Below are positions 32,845 to 44,341 of a stretch of DNA of 64,000 nt, piece after piece. The translations under genes and the position numbers were made by a program. This DNA is from Alentia gelatinosa (taxonomy: Eukaryota; Annelida; Polychaeta; Phyllodocida; Polynoidae). Numbering within the stretch: position 1 is the first letter of the stretch; every line of letters begins with the position of its first letter. The notes below the pieces were generated by a model. That model was given only the letters and a program-made list of their open reading frames with translations. It did not search any database and had not been told where the DNA came from. The DNA lies in the NCBI GenBank assembly GCA_950022655.1, contig OX465583.1:71125152-71189151 (forward strand), read 5' to 3'.

Positions 32845-33125
32845 TGTAAATCTGGTGGAGAGATGACACGAACACACACGTAGAGTTTCAGAGCTGTATT
32901 CAAAACTGGATAAGATGACAAATGTCTCAGCTTATAAAGGGGTAAAAACGGCGACCGGATGCGGGCGTGTTTTCCCGCCAAAACTCCGCGGACCGTGACC
33001 GTTCCGGTCTGACACCCGCGAAAATATAAAATATTACGTTGCAATTCGGCAAACATTCCGGCATAGCGGCCGCTTACGTAATATGCGGGCGCGCTCAGAA
33101 ACGGCCAAACGCCTGCCGAACTACA
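32845..33125 (-). repeat. 5' LTR
   Basis: 281-bp TG...CA repeat that appears identical to 25,650-25,930. Outside it lies AGGT (33,126-33,129), matching the other flank. Confidence 0.95.
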
Positions 33126-33364
33126 AGGTAACATGACGCTATGACACGTTCATGTAAAATGTAAATATTCTTGTCAGATATAATTTCACATGTGAACCAT
33201 CAAAGGACTTGGCATGTAGCGTGCCAGCCATGCATGAGTGGAGACAGTACTTCAGCCGGACACCGTTAGCATTGAGCTGCTCATAATATACATACATATA
33301 TATGAGCTGCTCATAAAATATATATATATATATATGCTCAAGAGCCCTTACTAAGCCTCGTTCA

Positions 33365-33530
33365 CACTGTGCAACTTAGTGTATCCCAGTAATGCTAGGG
33401 ATTCGTTGCTCCTAGAAATGTGGGGAAAGCATTGCTCCAGTAATATTGGATCGTGTCGTATGGTATTGTTATTTTCATGTTGTATCGCTATTTTTACAAC
33501 GCCACATTTTCAGTGATATATTAAGGAAAC
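33365..33530. repeat. Dispersed repeat, copy also at 42.7 kb
   Basis: Shares 'gattcgttgctcc', 'aaagcattgctc', 'agtaatattggatc' and 'ccacattttcagtgatata' with 42,715-42,845. Noncoding. Confidence 0.75.
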
Positions 33531-33599
33531 TTGTTAACCTAATGGGGACAGCTTATCGTACCGCGTTACTTTCGATAGAATTATTGCACGAGCTCGCAT

Positions 33600-33800
33600 A
33601 GCCCCAGCCCTTCCCTGCGCGCTCCAGCCCACTCCAGCCCGCCCCCACCTGCTCCAGCCCACTCCAGCCCACTCCTGCCCGCTCCAGCCCGCCCCCGCCC
33701 GCTCCAGCCCGCCCGCCCCCACCCGAACACGCCCCCGCCCGCCCCCACCCGCCCCTCCCCACTCCCCGCCCGCTCCCGCCCGTTCCCCGCTCCCTCTGCA
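33600..33800. repeat. C-rich decamer minisatellite
   Basis: Degenerate units near CCCGCTCCAG and CCCGCCCCCA. Gly/Arg/Ala-rich minus frames are artefacts. The minus strand is strongly G-rich. Confidence 0.85.
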
Positions 33801-33954
33801 CGCGGGTATTTGGCGCACCTCGTTCTGCTCACTCGCTCATAGGACGTTGGCTGCTAATTTCCTCCTGTTAATGTCTTGTCTGCGTCGTTCCTGAGCTGCT
33901 CATCCCCATCCTACCTACTACATCCTCATCCCTGTCTGATAAACCCTGAACAAC

Positions 33955-34235
33955 TGGCAAACTGCTGCTCGGAGATGCAGTTCGGAGTTACTCCGAGCCG
34001 CTCCGAGCCACTCCGAGCTGCTCCGAGCTGTTCCGAGCTGTTCTGAGCTGTTCCGAGCCGGTCCGAGCTACTCCGAACCGGTCCGAGCTACTCCGAGTTG
34101 CAACGAGCCCCTCCGATCCGCTCCGAGCTGTTCCGAGCCGCTGCTAGCCGCAGCTAGCCGCTCCGAGCTGCTTCGAGCTGCTTTAAGCAGTTCCGAGCCA
34201 CTCGGAGCTACTCGGAGATACTCGGAGCCGCACCG
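33955..34235. repeat. GAGCTGCTCC-type decamer minisatellite
   Basis: About 27 units of 'ctccgagctg' and variants, closely related to the arrays at 17.2, 45.0 and 47.3 kb. Confidence 0.9.
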
Positions 34236-34507
34236 ACGTAAGGCGCCATCCTCAAAGCCTGTTTACACATGCGTATCTCCATGAAATCCGTCGAGCGTAA
34301 AGGGCGTACAGTCTCCAGTCTTACCGGGCATATATTCATGGTTTGGACATGGCACGAGTTAAGCAGCGTGAGTACTATCCCATGTCTCATTGAGTCGCAT
34401 TGTGTCGTGTAGTGTGTACGAGCCTCACACACAGGGCTGGGGCAGGTTTCGGTCTCTCACTGTCGTGTAGTGTGTACGAGCCTCAAACACAGGTCTGAGC
34501 CTTTCAC

Positions 34508-34560
34508 CGGCTCCACACTCTTTGCCTCGCTGAGTGCGGGAGTTCACCGCTGACTGCCCC
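34508..34560 (-). CDS. Candidate short exon, unknown protein
   Basis: On the minus strand a strong acceptor, 'cgtctctctgccacag', is followed by 53 bp open in phase 0 (begins GAVSGELPHS) to a donor CCG|GTGAAA. An alternative frame stays open to a later donor, ACA|GTGAGA, so length and frame are uncertain. The entry phase fits the 36.2 kb candidate. Not recognised. Confidence 0.28.
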
Positions 34561-34624
34561 CTGTGGCAGAGAGACGGGCGGCGCGCCATCAACGCCTTGT
34601 AAACCACTCCCACTCTGTGCCTAA

Positions 34625-35858
34625 CTGGTGGATAATGGTGGATCTAGCAATGACTCTGTGCCCTATAGATCTGTGTGTAACTGGTGGATGATGGAGGAAC
34701 TAGCAATGACTCTGTGCCCTATAGATCTGTGTGTAACTGGTGAATGATGGCGGAACTAGCAATGACTCTGTGCCCTATAGATCTGTGTGTAACTGGTGGA
34801 TGATGGCGGAACTAGCAATGACTCTGTGCCCTATAGATCTGTGTGTAACTGGCGGATGATGGTGGAACTAGCAATGACTCTGTGCCCTATAGATCTGTGT
34901 GTAACTGGCAGATGATGGCAGAACTAGCAATGACTCTGTGCCCTATAGATCTGTGTGTAACTGGTGGATGATGGCGGAACTAGCAATGACTCTGTGCCCT
35001 ATAGATCTGTGTGTAACTGGCGGATAATGGTGGATCTAGCAATGACTCTGTGTCCTATAGATCTGTGTGTAACTGGTGGATGATGGCGGAACTAGCAATG
35101 ACTCTGTGTCCTATAGATCTGTGTGTAACTGGTGGATAATGGTGGATCTAGCAATGACTCTGTGTCCTATAGATCTGTGTGTAACTGGTGGATGATGGTA
35201 GAACTAGCAATCACTCTGTGTCCTATAGATCTGTGTGTAACTGGTGGATGATGGCGGAACTAGCAATGACTCTGTGCCCTATAGATATGTGTGTAACTGG
35301 TGGATGATGGTGGATCTAGCAATGACTCTGTGTCCTATAGATCTGTGTGTAACTGGTGGATGATGGTAGAACTAGCAATCACTCTGTGTCCTATAGATCT
35401 GTGTGTAACTGGTGGATGATGGCGGAACTAGCAATGACTCTGTGCCCTATAGATATGTGTGTAACTGGTGGATGATGGCGGAACTAGCAATGACTCTGTG
35501 CCCTATAGATCTGTGTGTAACTGGCAGATGATGGCAGAACTAGCAATGAATCTGTGTCCTATAGATCTGTGTGTAACTGGTGGATGATGGCAGAACTAGT
35601 AATGACTCTGTGCCCTATAGATCTGTGTGTAACTGGTGGATGATGGCAGAACTAGTAATGACTCTGTGCCCTATAGATCTGTGTGTAACTGGTGGATGAT
35701 GGCGGAACTAGCAATGACTCTGTGCCCTATAGATCTGTGTGTAACTGGCGGATGATGGCAGAACTAGCAATGACTCTGTGCCCTATAGATCTGTGTGTAA
35801 CTGGTGAATGATGGCGGAACTAGCAATGACTCTGTGCCCTATAGATCTGTGTGTAACT
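34625..35858. repeat. Minisatellite, 56-bp unit
   Basis: 22 units containing 'aactagcaatgactctgtg' and 'cctatagatctgtgtgtaac'. Near-identical units with a few fixed variants (gtgtcc/gtgccc; ggtggat/ggcggaa) suggest recent block duplications. Confidence 0.97.
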
Positions 35859-35889
35859 GCCGGGGGCCGCTGGCGGAGTGGGGTGTGTG

Positions 35890-36155
<266 letters not shown>

Positions 36156-36213
36156 CAGAGGCCGACCACCGGCGTGTAGTACGCATGCCCAGTCCCGCCC
36201 ACTCCGCCATCAC

Positions 36214-36281
36214 CTCGCGTGGGGTCAGAGCCCGCCAGGGGGAGCTAGACGGGATGACAGTTATGATGTGTACCTGTGTAC
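36214..36281 (-). CDS. Candidate internal exon, unknown protein
   Basis: Minus-strand acceptor 'ccctgatcacag', then 68 bp open for 22 codons after two split-codon bases (TQVHIITVIPSSS...), then the donor GCGAG|GTGATG. Entry phase matches the exit of 40,920-41,053 and exit phase matches the entry of 34,508-34,560. Not recognised. Confidence 0.3.
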
Positions 36282-36888
36282 CTGTGATCAGGGGGCTTGG
36301 AGGTGGGAGGTGGGAGGTAGGGGTGGAGGTGGTGGGGGCCAAAATTCACCCTCCATGTTAAAACATGTTTCTCTCACCATGCAGCAAACCCCACAGGGAG
36401 AAAGAGGTATACTTTGAGGAGAAGAAAGATAAGCCTTTGAAAACAATGAACATCGATATATTTTTTTGGGCACACCGGCGTCGGATTAGTAATTGCAAAC
36501 AAGACCTTCAGAGAAAGCTCACTGATTGGTAAAGATAATGTTACAAGACCAATTCTTTGACATCGACATACAGTCAGTGCCACCAGTGACAGACTTTTAG
36601 GACAAATTGAAAAAATCTCCGCGGTTTTTCTCGGCCAGTGGAGACGGGGTTATAAGAGGCACATACTGAACTATAATGGGGTGTTTCACTCCTGTGGTAT
36701 GCATGCCTGGAAGAAACAATTTCCTGTGTGTTTCTCAAGTGGGCTATTTTATTCTACATGTTTTCACTGGGACAGGGAATAGAGCACACAAAACCTTCAC
36801 ATGCTGCAGATGAGTTGTCATATTTGTCTTATATTCTTTCGGCAATGAATTTCGGTGATAAATTTCAGATATAACCACCTTTGTATTA

Positions 36889-37550
36889 AGTGGATATATC
36901 TGTATGCTCCGGATATGTCCATACACACTCCCTATGTGTTTTCTATGGACACTTTGTATTAGGTGGACATATCTGTATACTCCGGGTATGGCGAGACACA
37001 CTCCATATGTGTTTTCTATGGACACTTTGTATTAGGTGGATAGATCTGTATGCTCCGGGTATGGCGAGACACACTCCATATGTGTTTTCTATGGACATCT
37101 TGTATTAGGTGGATATATCTGTTTGCTCCGGATATGTCCATACACACTCCCTATGTGTTTTCTATGGACATTTTGTATTACGTGGATATATCTGTATGCT
37201 CCGGGTATGGTGATACACACTCCCTATGTGTTTTCTATGGACAATTTGTATTAGGTGGATATATCTGTATGCTCCGGGTATGGTGATACACACTCCCTAT
37301 GTGTTTTCTATGGACACTTAGGTGGGTATATCTGTATGCTCCGTGTACGTCCATACACACTCCCTATGTGTTTTCTATGGACATCTTGTATTAGGTGGAT
37401 ATATCTGTATGCTCCGGATATGTCCATACACACTCCCTATGTGTTTTCTATGGACACTCTGTATTACGTGGATATATCTGTATGCTCAGGGTATGTAGAT
37501 ACACACTCCCCATGTGTTTTTTATGGACATCTTGTATTAGGTGTATAATA
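36889..37550 (+). repeat. 73-bp tandem array, family D core
   Basis: Nine units of 73 bp ('ggtggatatatctgtatgct', 'ccatacacactccctatgtg', 'ttttctatggac'). This is the same unit as inside the family D elements at 24.2, 54.5 and 55.4 kb, but without a clear module 1 hairpin. Frames reading MDISVCSGYG... are artefacts. Confidence 0.93.
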
Positions 37551-38805
37551 AAAAAACACCTTACATATTGCTCTTTATTTCACATCTCCACATTTGCTAC
37601 TATCATAAAAGTATTGATCAGTGAAAAGGGACATTTCTGAGGCAGGATGAAGGAGTAGAATCTGTAGAGTTCACTTCGACGTGCGGCCCTTACCTCTAGG
37701 ACAAGTAAACCTTGTGGATCCTTCACCTCAGCGAAATCAACAGGTAGAGACTTGAGCCGGCACTTATAAAAACACCCGTCTCCATTTCCTCGTGTCTCAG
37801 GGCTTTTAGATGGCGGCAGGGTTTTTCACAGAGAGGTCTTGGATGTCTGACTTTGATCCTGACATAGGCACTTTGCCCGGCCCCAACCAACCCTCCCTCT
37901 CACCTGATGCAAGCCCAAGATGCTCGTGTGTCCTAAGGCCAGTTCAAACTGTGCGACTAGGGGAGGGGGGGGGGGGGTTTGCGATCCGGTACCTTCAGTC
38001 TCAGACTCGAAAAATCACTAAAATATACTGAAATAGCTATAAGGCTCAAATTTTGTGCTGTGGGTTGAATACCAGACTATAGTTGAATGATCGTTAACAC
38101 TAGAACCCAATATGTCATAAATAAGCAGTGTGTGTGGAAGGGAGGGAAAATATCTGGCTAAGATATCCTCTTCAGGGTACATAAAAGACAAGATATGATT
38201 TGAATCATGGGATGACTGACAATATTCACATTCAACGGACGAGATTGATGACGGAAAGAAAGATATCTCATTCTGTTTTTTTTATTCAGGAGAGAGTAAG
38301 ACGTATAGGAGGTTTTAAATGTTGTTTCATTCAGACCAACGGTATGGTACATATACACGCATGAAGACCGATTGAATAAACGTCCTTTAAAAAAAAAAGA
38401 AAAACGACAGAGTATACATGATAAACAGAATTACGCAGCGAATGGACATATCATCGCCCCTGTATCATGGGTCATTGGTCCTTGTAAAGTGCCTTAGCAA
38501 CTCGTGAATGGTGAAATGATCCTAAATATTAGTGAGAGAATTGTGCTAGGCTGGACATGGCATATTGTGATGTAGGGTTCAGTTCGTTAAATCAAGTCCC
38601 AAAGAATAGCTCAGGAAATAAATGATCTCAACCAGAATTCAGTATGTTACTACTTATTGTTTAGAGCAGGAACATTCTCACTGTATGTTATAGTAATGCC
38701 TTTAAAAAAAAAATTGGCAGCATGGACTATAACACAGGATTGTTCATTATCCTTGATATACGTGCTGTGATAAAGACGGTTTATAAACTAATTTGCCTGC
38801 AATTG
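37551..38805. other. No gene recognised
   Basis: Mostly AT-rich unique sequence. Around 37,690-37,940 there are acceptor- and donor-like sites on both strands, including minus-strand GCATCAG|GTGAGA. No segment has consistent signals and frame. A short G-run lies near 37,965-37,978. Confidence 0.4.
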
Positions 38806-38807
38806 CC

Positions 38808-39612
38808 TGTGCCCCACTTGCTCTTCCCCCATTTGCCTGTCCCCCACTTACCCGTCCCCCATTTGCCCAGTCCCCACTTGCCCGTCCCCCACTTGCCCGT
38901 CCCCCACTTGCCCGTCCCCCATTTGCCCAGTCCCCACTTGCACTTGCCTGTCCCACATTTGCCCAGTCCCCACTGACCCGTCCCCCACTTGCCCATCCCC
39001 ACTTGCCTGTCCCCCACTTGCCCGTCCCCCAAATACCTGTCCCCTACTTGCCTGTCCCCCACTGTCCTGTGCCCCACTTGCCCTTCCCCCCCCTTGCCCA
39101 TACCTCAATTACAGGTCCCCCACTTGCCCATCCCCCAGTTGCCGTCCCTCACTCACCTATCCCCCACTTGCCCGTTCCCAACTTGCCCATACCCAACATA
39201 CCCATCCCCATCTTGCCTGTCCCCCACTTACCTGTCCCCCACTTGCCCGTCTCCCACTTACCCACCCCCCACTTGCCCGTCCCCCACTTACCTGCCCCCC
39301 ACTTGCCCGTCCCCCACATACCTGCCCCCCACTTGCCCGTCCCCCACATACCTGCCCCCCACTTGCCCGTCCCCCACATACCTGCCCCCTACTTGCCCGT
39401 CCCCCACTTGCCCGTCCCCCACTAGCCCGTCCCCCACTTGCCCATACCTCAATTACAGGTCCCCCACTTGCCCGTCCCCCACTTGCCGTCCCTCACTCAC
39501 CTGTCCCCCACTTACCTGTCTCCCACTTGCCCGTCCCCCACTTGCCCGCCCCCCACTTACCCGTCCCCCACATACCTGCCCCCCACTTGCCCCGTCCCCA
39601 CATACCCATCCC
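38808..39612. repeat. Minisatellite, 15-bp C-rich unit
   Basis: About 53 units near ACTTGCCCGTCCCCC. The minus strand has regularly spaced G3 and G5 tracts. Pro-rich frames over 200 codons long on the plus strand are artefacts of a stop-free 15-bp unit. Confidence 0.96.
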
Positions 39613-39830
39613 CTGGTCTAACTGGCGACGAGGCCGCTTGGGTTTCCCGCAGCGGGCTCGACTGTCGATACCGCGCAAGCTGTTTGTTTGCTTCCGCTGA
39701 CCTTGGTCACGACCGTTTTTGTGGCCATCGGCCCCACACGGCGAGGCAGCGAGACCACAGGGCTGTACGCTCCGCGGAGAGGATCCATAACAAAACAACA
39801 TAACTGTATGTGCGCCTAGACTCTACGCCT
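39613..39830. other. GC-rich unique segment, coding status unresolved
   Basis: CpG-rich sequence directly after the minisatellite. Several frames on both strands stay open for 50 or more codons, so openness says little. A plus-strand acceptor-like 'tttcccgcag' and a minus-strand donor-like AAG|GTCAGC occur. It may hold an exon, but strand and frame cannot be chosen. Confidence 0.3.
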
Positions 39831-40189
39831 GTGTCCGATGTCAGGCTGTTTTGGTTCTATTCTGGAATGGATTCAAAAGTGTGGCCTGCCATGTTCCCAT
39901 CAGCTGTGCTGGGATTCTCACCCACAGAGAGTGAAGTCTAAATGGATTTGTCCCTGATAATGCCTGCTCTGATGATATGTAGATGAAAGCCTTGTCTTCT
40001 TTAGGATACATTGATAAGTAGGTCTACACTGGCAGTAATGGAAACTAAAACAGGGGCAAGAAAATCCTGCAAGAAAGATGAATATATAGAGATATAAATG
40101 TAACTACATTACCAAGAGGAGTATTTAAGATTTCAGGTTGATGTTTATCTAATTTATCGAGTTATTTGATAAGAAAGAAACTGATGAGT

Positions 40190-40460
40190 GTTTGGTCTGT
40201 GTCCTCGTTCGCCATCGAGTTTGAAGTGCACAGTAATATAAACGAAGCGCTGGCCGAGTGAATATTCTGAAGCACTCCAAATGAGATGGCGAATGGTGAC
40301 TAAGACCAAGCAAGAAAATATTTCTGATTTTATCTCAGCCTGGAAATATTTATCTGTTTATCACCCTTTGAGTATGAGTTACCGTACTCGCAATCCCATT
40401 GAGAATGAGTTCGTTATGTTAAACCTATGGAAGTTTATACCAGGCTAAAAGATAAAGGGT
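40190..40460 (+). mobile_element. Foldback MITE, family M6
   Basis: Arms 'cgttcgccatcgagtttga' and 'ccaaatgagatggcgaatg' flank the tip 'cgaagcgctggccgagtg'. Module 2 has 'ttatctcagcctgg' and 'gttatgttaaacctatgga'. A relative on the other strand is at 62.9-63.2 kb. Confidence 0.75.
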
Positions 40461-40919
40461 TAAACTTAATTCAAATATGAATTCCCTTACACAGGATTAA
40501 ACTCATGTAAGTTTGTGATGCTATAAGGTAACGGTGTAATTTATTTTATATAATAATCATTTCAATCATTGTATATATCATAACAAACATGTTGGGATAT
40601 GGTGAAAAGCTGTTGTATTTATATTCAAGTCAAGTTGCCTGGGAGAGCGATTCTGAAATATCGACTGCAATAAAGACATCCAAAATAAAAAAGAAGAAAA
40701 AAAAAGATTTTGAATAATTTCAGTAAATATGAAATGACGTACAAAGAAGACGGATATTTTCCCCTCAACTCATTTGTGTTGACATACTTTGCCTCTTTGT
40801 TCGTCTAGTCGTTGATATTGAGGGGGTTGCTTGTGGCCCATGTTGATGTTGTGTCGGTGTTGGGTAGAGGTGGTCTTGGGAGGTATACATGCCCGCCCCT
40901 TCCTGCACCGCCCTGCCAC

Positions 40920-41053
40920 CTGTCGACGGTGATCTATGTACACACGGTATGTATACCGCTCGGCGGAGCCAGGTTTTCTCCAACCTCGGAGCAGTATCCG
41001 CAAAAAACATCTCCACAATGGTAAGTGTGGGTATTGCGTTCGGGCCGAGGTTA
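40920..41053 (-). CDS. Candidate internal exon, unknown protein
   Basis: On the minus strand a pyrimidine/GC tract ending 'tggctgctgcag' precedes 134 bp, open for 44 codons in phase 1 (begins NLGPNAIPTLTIVEMFF). A donor CGACAG|GTGGCA follows. A competing minus frame gives a cysteine-rich 'CGDVFCGYC' that recalls part of a FYVE finger but hits a stop after about 30 codons. On the plus strand ATG|GTAAGT is also donor-like. I favour the minus frame because both ends and phases fit its neighbours. Confidence 0.33.
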
Positions 41054-41200
41054 CTGCAGCAGCCAGGGAAGTCGAACCTGGGATGGGAACTTTGTAATTA
41101 CTAGGAACAAACGGGGGAACCTGAGGTAAGGTTTTGAAATAAACCAAGGTATGTTACTGAGGATATAGCCGTAGTTAATATGTCTACCGAGCAGGGGTTC

Positions 41201-41505
41201 GTATGATAATCTGGGATAATACATTTAGATCCTTTTCTGTATGCCATAGAGACCCAGGGACGATGTGGGTCAACTTTATCCTGGGGCCCGTTTGATAATC
41301 TAGGATCGTACATTTAGACCCTTTTCTGTTTGCCATAGAGACCCAGGGACGATGTGGGTCAACTTTATTCAACATTTATGGACGACCGTATGGACGGCTA
41401 ATACTGTCTTAATGAACAGACTTAAATATCATTAAACAATACCCCTTGTAAGAAGTACAGAAAAGGGTTTTCATGTACGATCCTAGATTATTAAACAGGC
41501 CAAAT
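41201..41505. mobile_element. MITE family E with duplicated left end
   Basis: The left terminus ('tttgataatctaggatcgta', 'gacccagggacgatgtgggt') occurs twice in tandem, at about 41,200 and 41,286, an ~87-bp duplication. The right terminus 'tgtacgatcctagattatt' closes the element at about 41,505. Confidence 0.8.
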
Positions 41506-41509
41506 GTAG

Positions 41510-42262
41510 GCCCTAAAGTGTCAACTCAACCAAATCGTTTTCTATTATAAATCAATTCGGAGTTATATAATAATCTCCGGACTGAAGTACTTATTCAAAA
41601 TGAATCTAAGAAACTCCTCAAACTAAAGCTAAAAAAAGCTCTACTATGCTATTCTATCTACGAGCATCCAATGGCTACGGCTAGTCTTTGCTCAAACAAC
41701 TATTTACGATAAAAAAATCTTCACCGTTCTCTATCTATTTATACCAAACTGACTTTAGACCAAAATATGATCCTAACGACAGGTTGATATGATACATGTA
41801 TTTATCTTTTATACTCAATAAAACATTGTGACACTGTAGTCACATACAGCATATATCATGTCATTGTTCCTGCAGAGAGTATGCCACACTGGGTTACTTT
41901 TCTTCCTGACCAGTGTTTATATTAAAGAATAAAATTTGTTGAAAATATTTTTACAAAACAATGAATGGAAAGACACTTCCATTCTGAGCAAATACTACAC
42001 TCCAAAAATTTGTGAAGAAAGTGGAGAAGAATATCACACATTCAGTACTTATATTAACACACAGTATGGAATCTTCCTTGTACATAGCTTGTATCACTAT
42101 GTTTTTTTTATATCTACATGCCATGACACTGTAAGCCTAGTCAGTGGCCACTCAAACAGGTTTCTAACACAAGCTAGAGAGCCAGGAAGATAGGTGTACT
42201 TGTTCCACCTATAACTTATCTGCAGGGTAAATGAAAAAAACCCTTACATTTATATATGTATG

Positions 42263-42307
<45 letters not shown>

Positions 42308-42405
42308 CACAGACAATTCAAAGTAAAACGAAAATAAATAAAATTTCTTTAAAAAACAACAACCGTCACATGACATACGTTGGGGAATTCAGGGATAAGA
42401 CATAG
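41510..42405. other. No gene recognised; AT-rich with (TA)n
   Basis: AT-rich unique sequence with a TA microsatellite at about 42,254-42,303. The plus-strand frame at 41,936-42,193 (85 codons) has no recognisable feature. Confidence 0.5.
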
Positions 42406-42411
42406 CTCCCC

Positions 42412-42608
42412 CTATGTTTTCCTCCTCTTCTTCTTGTTTTTGATGAGCTTATCGTAGGCTACTGGCAGGCCACCAGTATACAGCCAACAGAACCACTCCC
42501 TGGCCACCCACACCGCCCCCACAAGATGTATTAAGAAGTCTTTGATCAGGGTGCTGTGTAATTCCCGAGTTGTGATAGTCCTGTCCCGCACATTAAACGT
42601 GAGTGTAG
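42412..42608 (-). CDS. Candidate terminal exon, unknown protein
   Basis: A minus-strand acceptor, 'ctcctgatttttaag', precedes two split-codon bases and 64 open codons ending in TAG at 42,412. The sequence begins TLTFNVRDRT, has an aromatic/hydrophobic stretch ('FLIHLVGAVWVAREWFCWLY') and ends in a basic tail, 'KNKKKRRKT'. The segment could contain a membrane-proximal helix, and the tail could be a cytosolic basic end. No family is recognised. It is the best single host-exon candidate because acceptor, frame and stop agree. Entry phase 1 fits the 21-bp segment at 43,609. No poly(A) signal is evident close by on the minus strand. Confidence 0.48.
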
Positions 42609-42714
42609 CTTAAAAATCAGGAGGTTTATCTTTATACACACTGCTCGAAAATGGAATATGAAAGTGATTTGTCAGCAACTTGAGTGGGATGAGCCTTGAC
42701 GACATAGTCTTACT

Positions 42715-42845
42715 TGGGGTTCGTTGCTCCGAAGATTTTGGGAAAAGCATTGCTCTAGTAATATTGGATCATGTAATGTGGTATCGTTATTTTCATGTTG
42801 TATTGCTACTTTTCAAAACACCACATTTTCAGTGATATAGGTGAA
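42715..42845. repeat. Dispersed repeat, copy also at 33.4 kb
   Basis: See 33,365-33,530. Both copies end 'ccacattttcagtgatata'. Confidence 0.75.
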
Positions 42846-43024
42846 AGGTTCATTAGATTTTTGATTGAATATAGATGGCGACATAGTTATGATGCGATTT
42901 GCAACGACGATTTGCAACGAATCTGAAGCAACGGTTTCGACCTCGGGTCACTATTCGGGTTTCCGCAAAATGTGTGGCAACACCCCCGGGGCTTCTGAGA
43001 GGACAAAACAGCGGAGACCATGGA

Positions 43025-43320
43025 ACTTGAGAATCTCTCCCCCAATAGACTTAACATTGAGAACTTGTACTCAACGTCCATGGAGTATTGTTAGACAATA
43101 ATCAATGGGGGATGCTATCATAAATGTTAGCTAATTAGTCAGTGATAGGCATGAGATCAAATCTGAACCGCACTTGATCCATAGCTACTGAAAATAAGCC
43201 ATTCATTTTGGTTTGCTACATAAATCTCACTTGGCTTTGCCTCGTGAGATTACTTTGAAACAAAAACGCTATAGCATATGTCCTGTATCTATGGATCTCG
43301 ATGCAGTTCTGCAAACTGCA
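43025..43320 (-). mobile_element. Foldback MITE, family M4
   Basis: Module 2 carries 'gacttaacattgagaacttg' and 'caacgtccatgg'. Module 1 has arms 'gatccatagctactgaa' and a near complement, with tip CACTTGGCTTTGCCTCGTG at 43,228-43,246. Relatives are at 7.7 and 49.6 kb. Confidence 0.75.
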
Positions 43321-43567
43321 AACGTATGTAAGATGTCTATGATAAAAGGAGTTTTTGTAGTTCATGTAGTACAGATAATCCACAGATACGATACTCTGAC
43401 ACATTTCTCTGCAAAAAAATTCCGAAAAAGAAAAAAAAAATGAGCAAAAAAAAATAGAAATAAAAATGTGGAGTGAACTGATCAGATGCAGGTGCTCCCG
43501 ACTCTACTTAATAACCGGAAGTGCTCCGACCCCGTTCTGCCGCCAGATGGCACCTCTCAGTGTTTGT

Positions 43568-43595
43568 CACGTGATCCTCTGGATCAGATCACGTG
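43568..43595. promoter_or_regulatory. Inverted pair of E-boxes
   Basis: CACGTGATC (43,568-43,576) and GATCACGTG (43,587-43,595) form an inverted repeat with a 10-bp spacer, each half holding a CACGTG E-box. It is immediately downstream (minus sense) of a candidate micro-exon. Function is unknown. Confidence 0.3.
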
Positions 43596-43608
43596 GTCAG
43601 TGGCTCAC

Positions 43609-43629
43609 CTGTAGAGGGGGCTGTCATCG
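43609..43629 (-). CDS. Candidate 21-bp micro-exon
   Basis: The minus strand shows a long pyrimidine tract with a 'ctctaac' branch-like site ending 'cttcctcctccag'. Then come 21 bp (CGATGACAGCCCCCTCTACAG) and a strong donor, GTGAGC. Two phases are open: (x)DDSPLY(R), or MTAPST in the phase that links 44.9 and 42.5 kb. The signals are good but so short a segment can arise by chance. Confidence 0.35.
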
Positions 43630-43754
43630 CTGGAGGAGGAAGAAGCCCAGGAGGAGGTTGGGGTTAGAGGAGGAGGGAGGGTGAGGGTGACGGGAAATAC
43701 CAAACCCATGACCTCAACCTCCGTCAAAATAGATCCGGATTGAGCATGGAATAA

Positions 43755-43870
43755 ATAGGCAATATTCCACCAGTTTGGATGCACTGCAATCGTCATTGAG
43801 GTGAAGCCGAGTAGTGATTATGGTGCGTCCCCATGAGTGGAGTATTGTGTATTTTATTCAACCTCCATCA
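43755..43870 (+). mobile_element. Family C module 1 hairpin, solo
   Basis: 'ggcaatattccaccagtttg' and its near complement flank the tip 'cattgaggtgaagccgagtag'. No module 2 follows. Confidence 0.6.
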
Positions 43871-43968
43871 AAAGTCGTATATGTTACTAAATACCCATGC
43901 CGTATATACTGGAAATACGTTATCTGTGTCAAACATCAAAGCATCCCGTCAATGGCGTATAATGAATC

Positions 43969-44341
43969 ATCTCACCCCTGGTATTCCCCCCCCCCCCCCA
44001 CCATAGACCTAACATTGGGAATTCATATCCAACGCCCGTTGAGTATCTAGAAAAAATATCCAATGGGGGATCATGTCACAAAGGTTAGCCCATTAGCCAA
44101 AATGAAGGGTGAGATAAATTTAGAAACCTATTTAAGTTTAGGGTCAGAGTTTGATCCCATCTCATTTGAATCGCTACGTAATTCACGTCCCTTCGGCTTG
44201 TGTATTACTACGCGGTTCAAACACAATGGGATAAAAGCTCTGACCCTAAACTTTTCTAGCTTTGCCTTGTGAATAACTACATTATTCAAACTCGATTTGT
44301 TACGAGCTCTGACCCTAAACTTCCATAGGTTTCCTCTTTGG
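43969..44341 (-). mobile_element. Foldback MITE, family B
   Basis: Left end 'tcatctcacccctgg', a C-run, then 'cctaacattgggaattcat'. Module 1 has arms 'aagtttagggtcagagttt' and near complement, with tip 'cacgtcccttcggcttgtg'. A second partial arm (about 44,265-44,335) is duplicated at the right. Confidence 0.8.

Larger units (their letters stand above)
25650..33125 (-). mobile_element. Ty3-type LTR retrotransposon, full length
   Basis: A 7,476-bp minus-strand element bounded by 281-bp LTRs that look identical base for base and have TG...CA ends. AGGT lies directly outside both LTRs (25,646-25,649 and 33,126-33,129), a plausible 4-bp target duplication. Order on the minus strand: LTR, primer-binding site, tandem-repeat leader, short gag, pol, env-like remnant, LTR. 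RNase H before integrase is the Ty3 arrangement. Identical LTRs and an open pol indicate very recent insertion. Gag has no evident capsid region, so autonomous activity is doubtful. Confidence 0.95.

Noticed and set aside
36890..37640. Repeated frames beginning MDISVCSGYG
   Set aside because: Each begins in the 73-bp repeat unit and is a translation of it.
38793..39621. Two 210-codon Pro-rich frames and antisense Gly-rich frames
   Set aside because: Created by the 15-bp C-rich repeat. No start context, domain or unique sequence.
40945..41040. FYVE-finger-like cysteine pattern on the minus strand
   Set aside because: Only a short 'CGDVFCGYC' fragment. The frame stops soon after and lacks the upstream basic histidine cluster.
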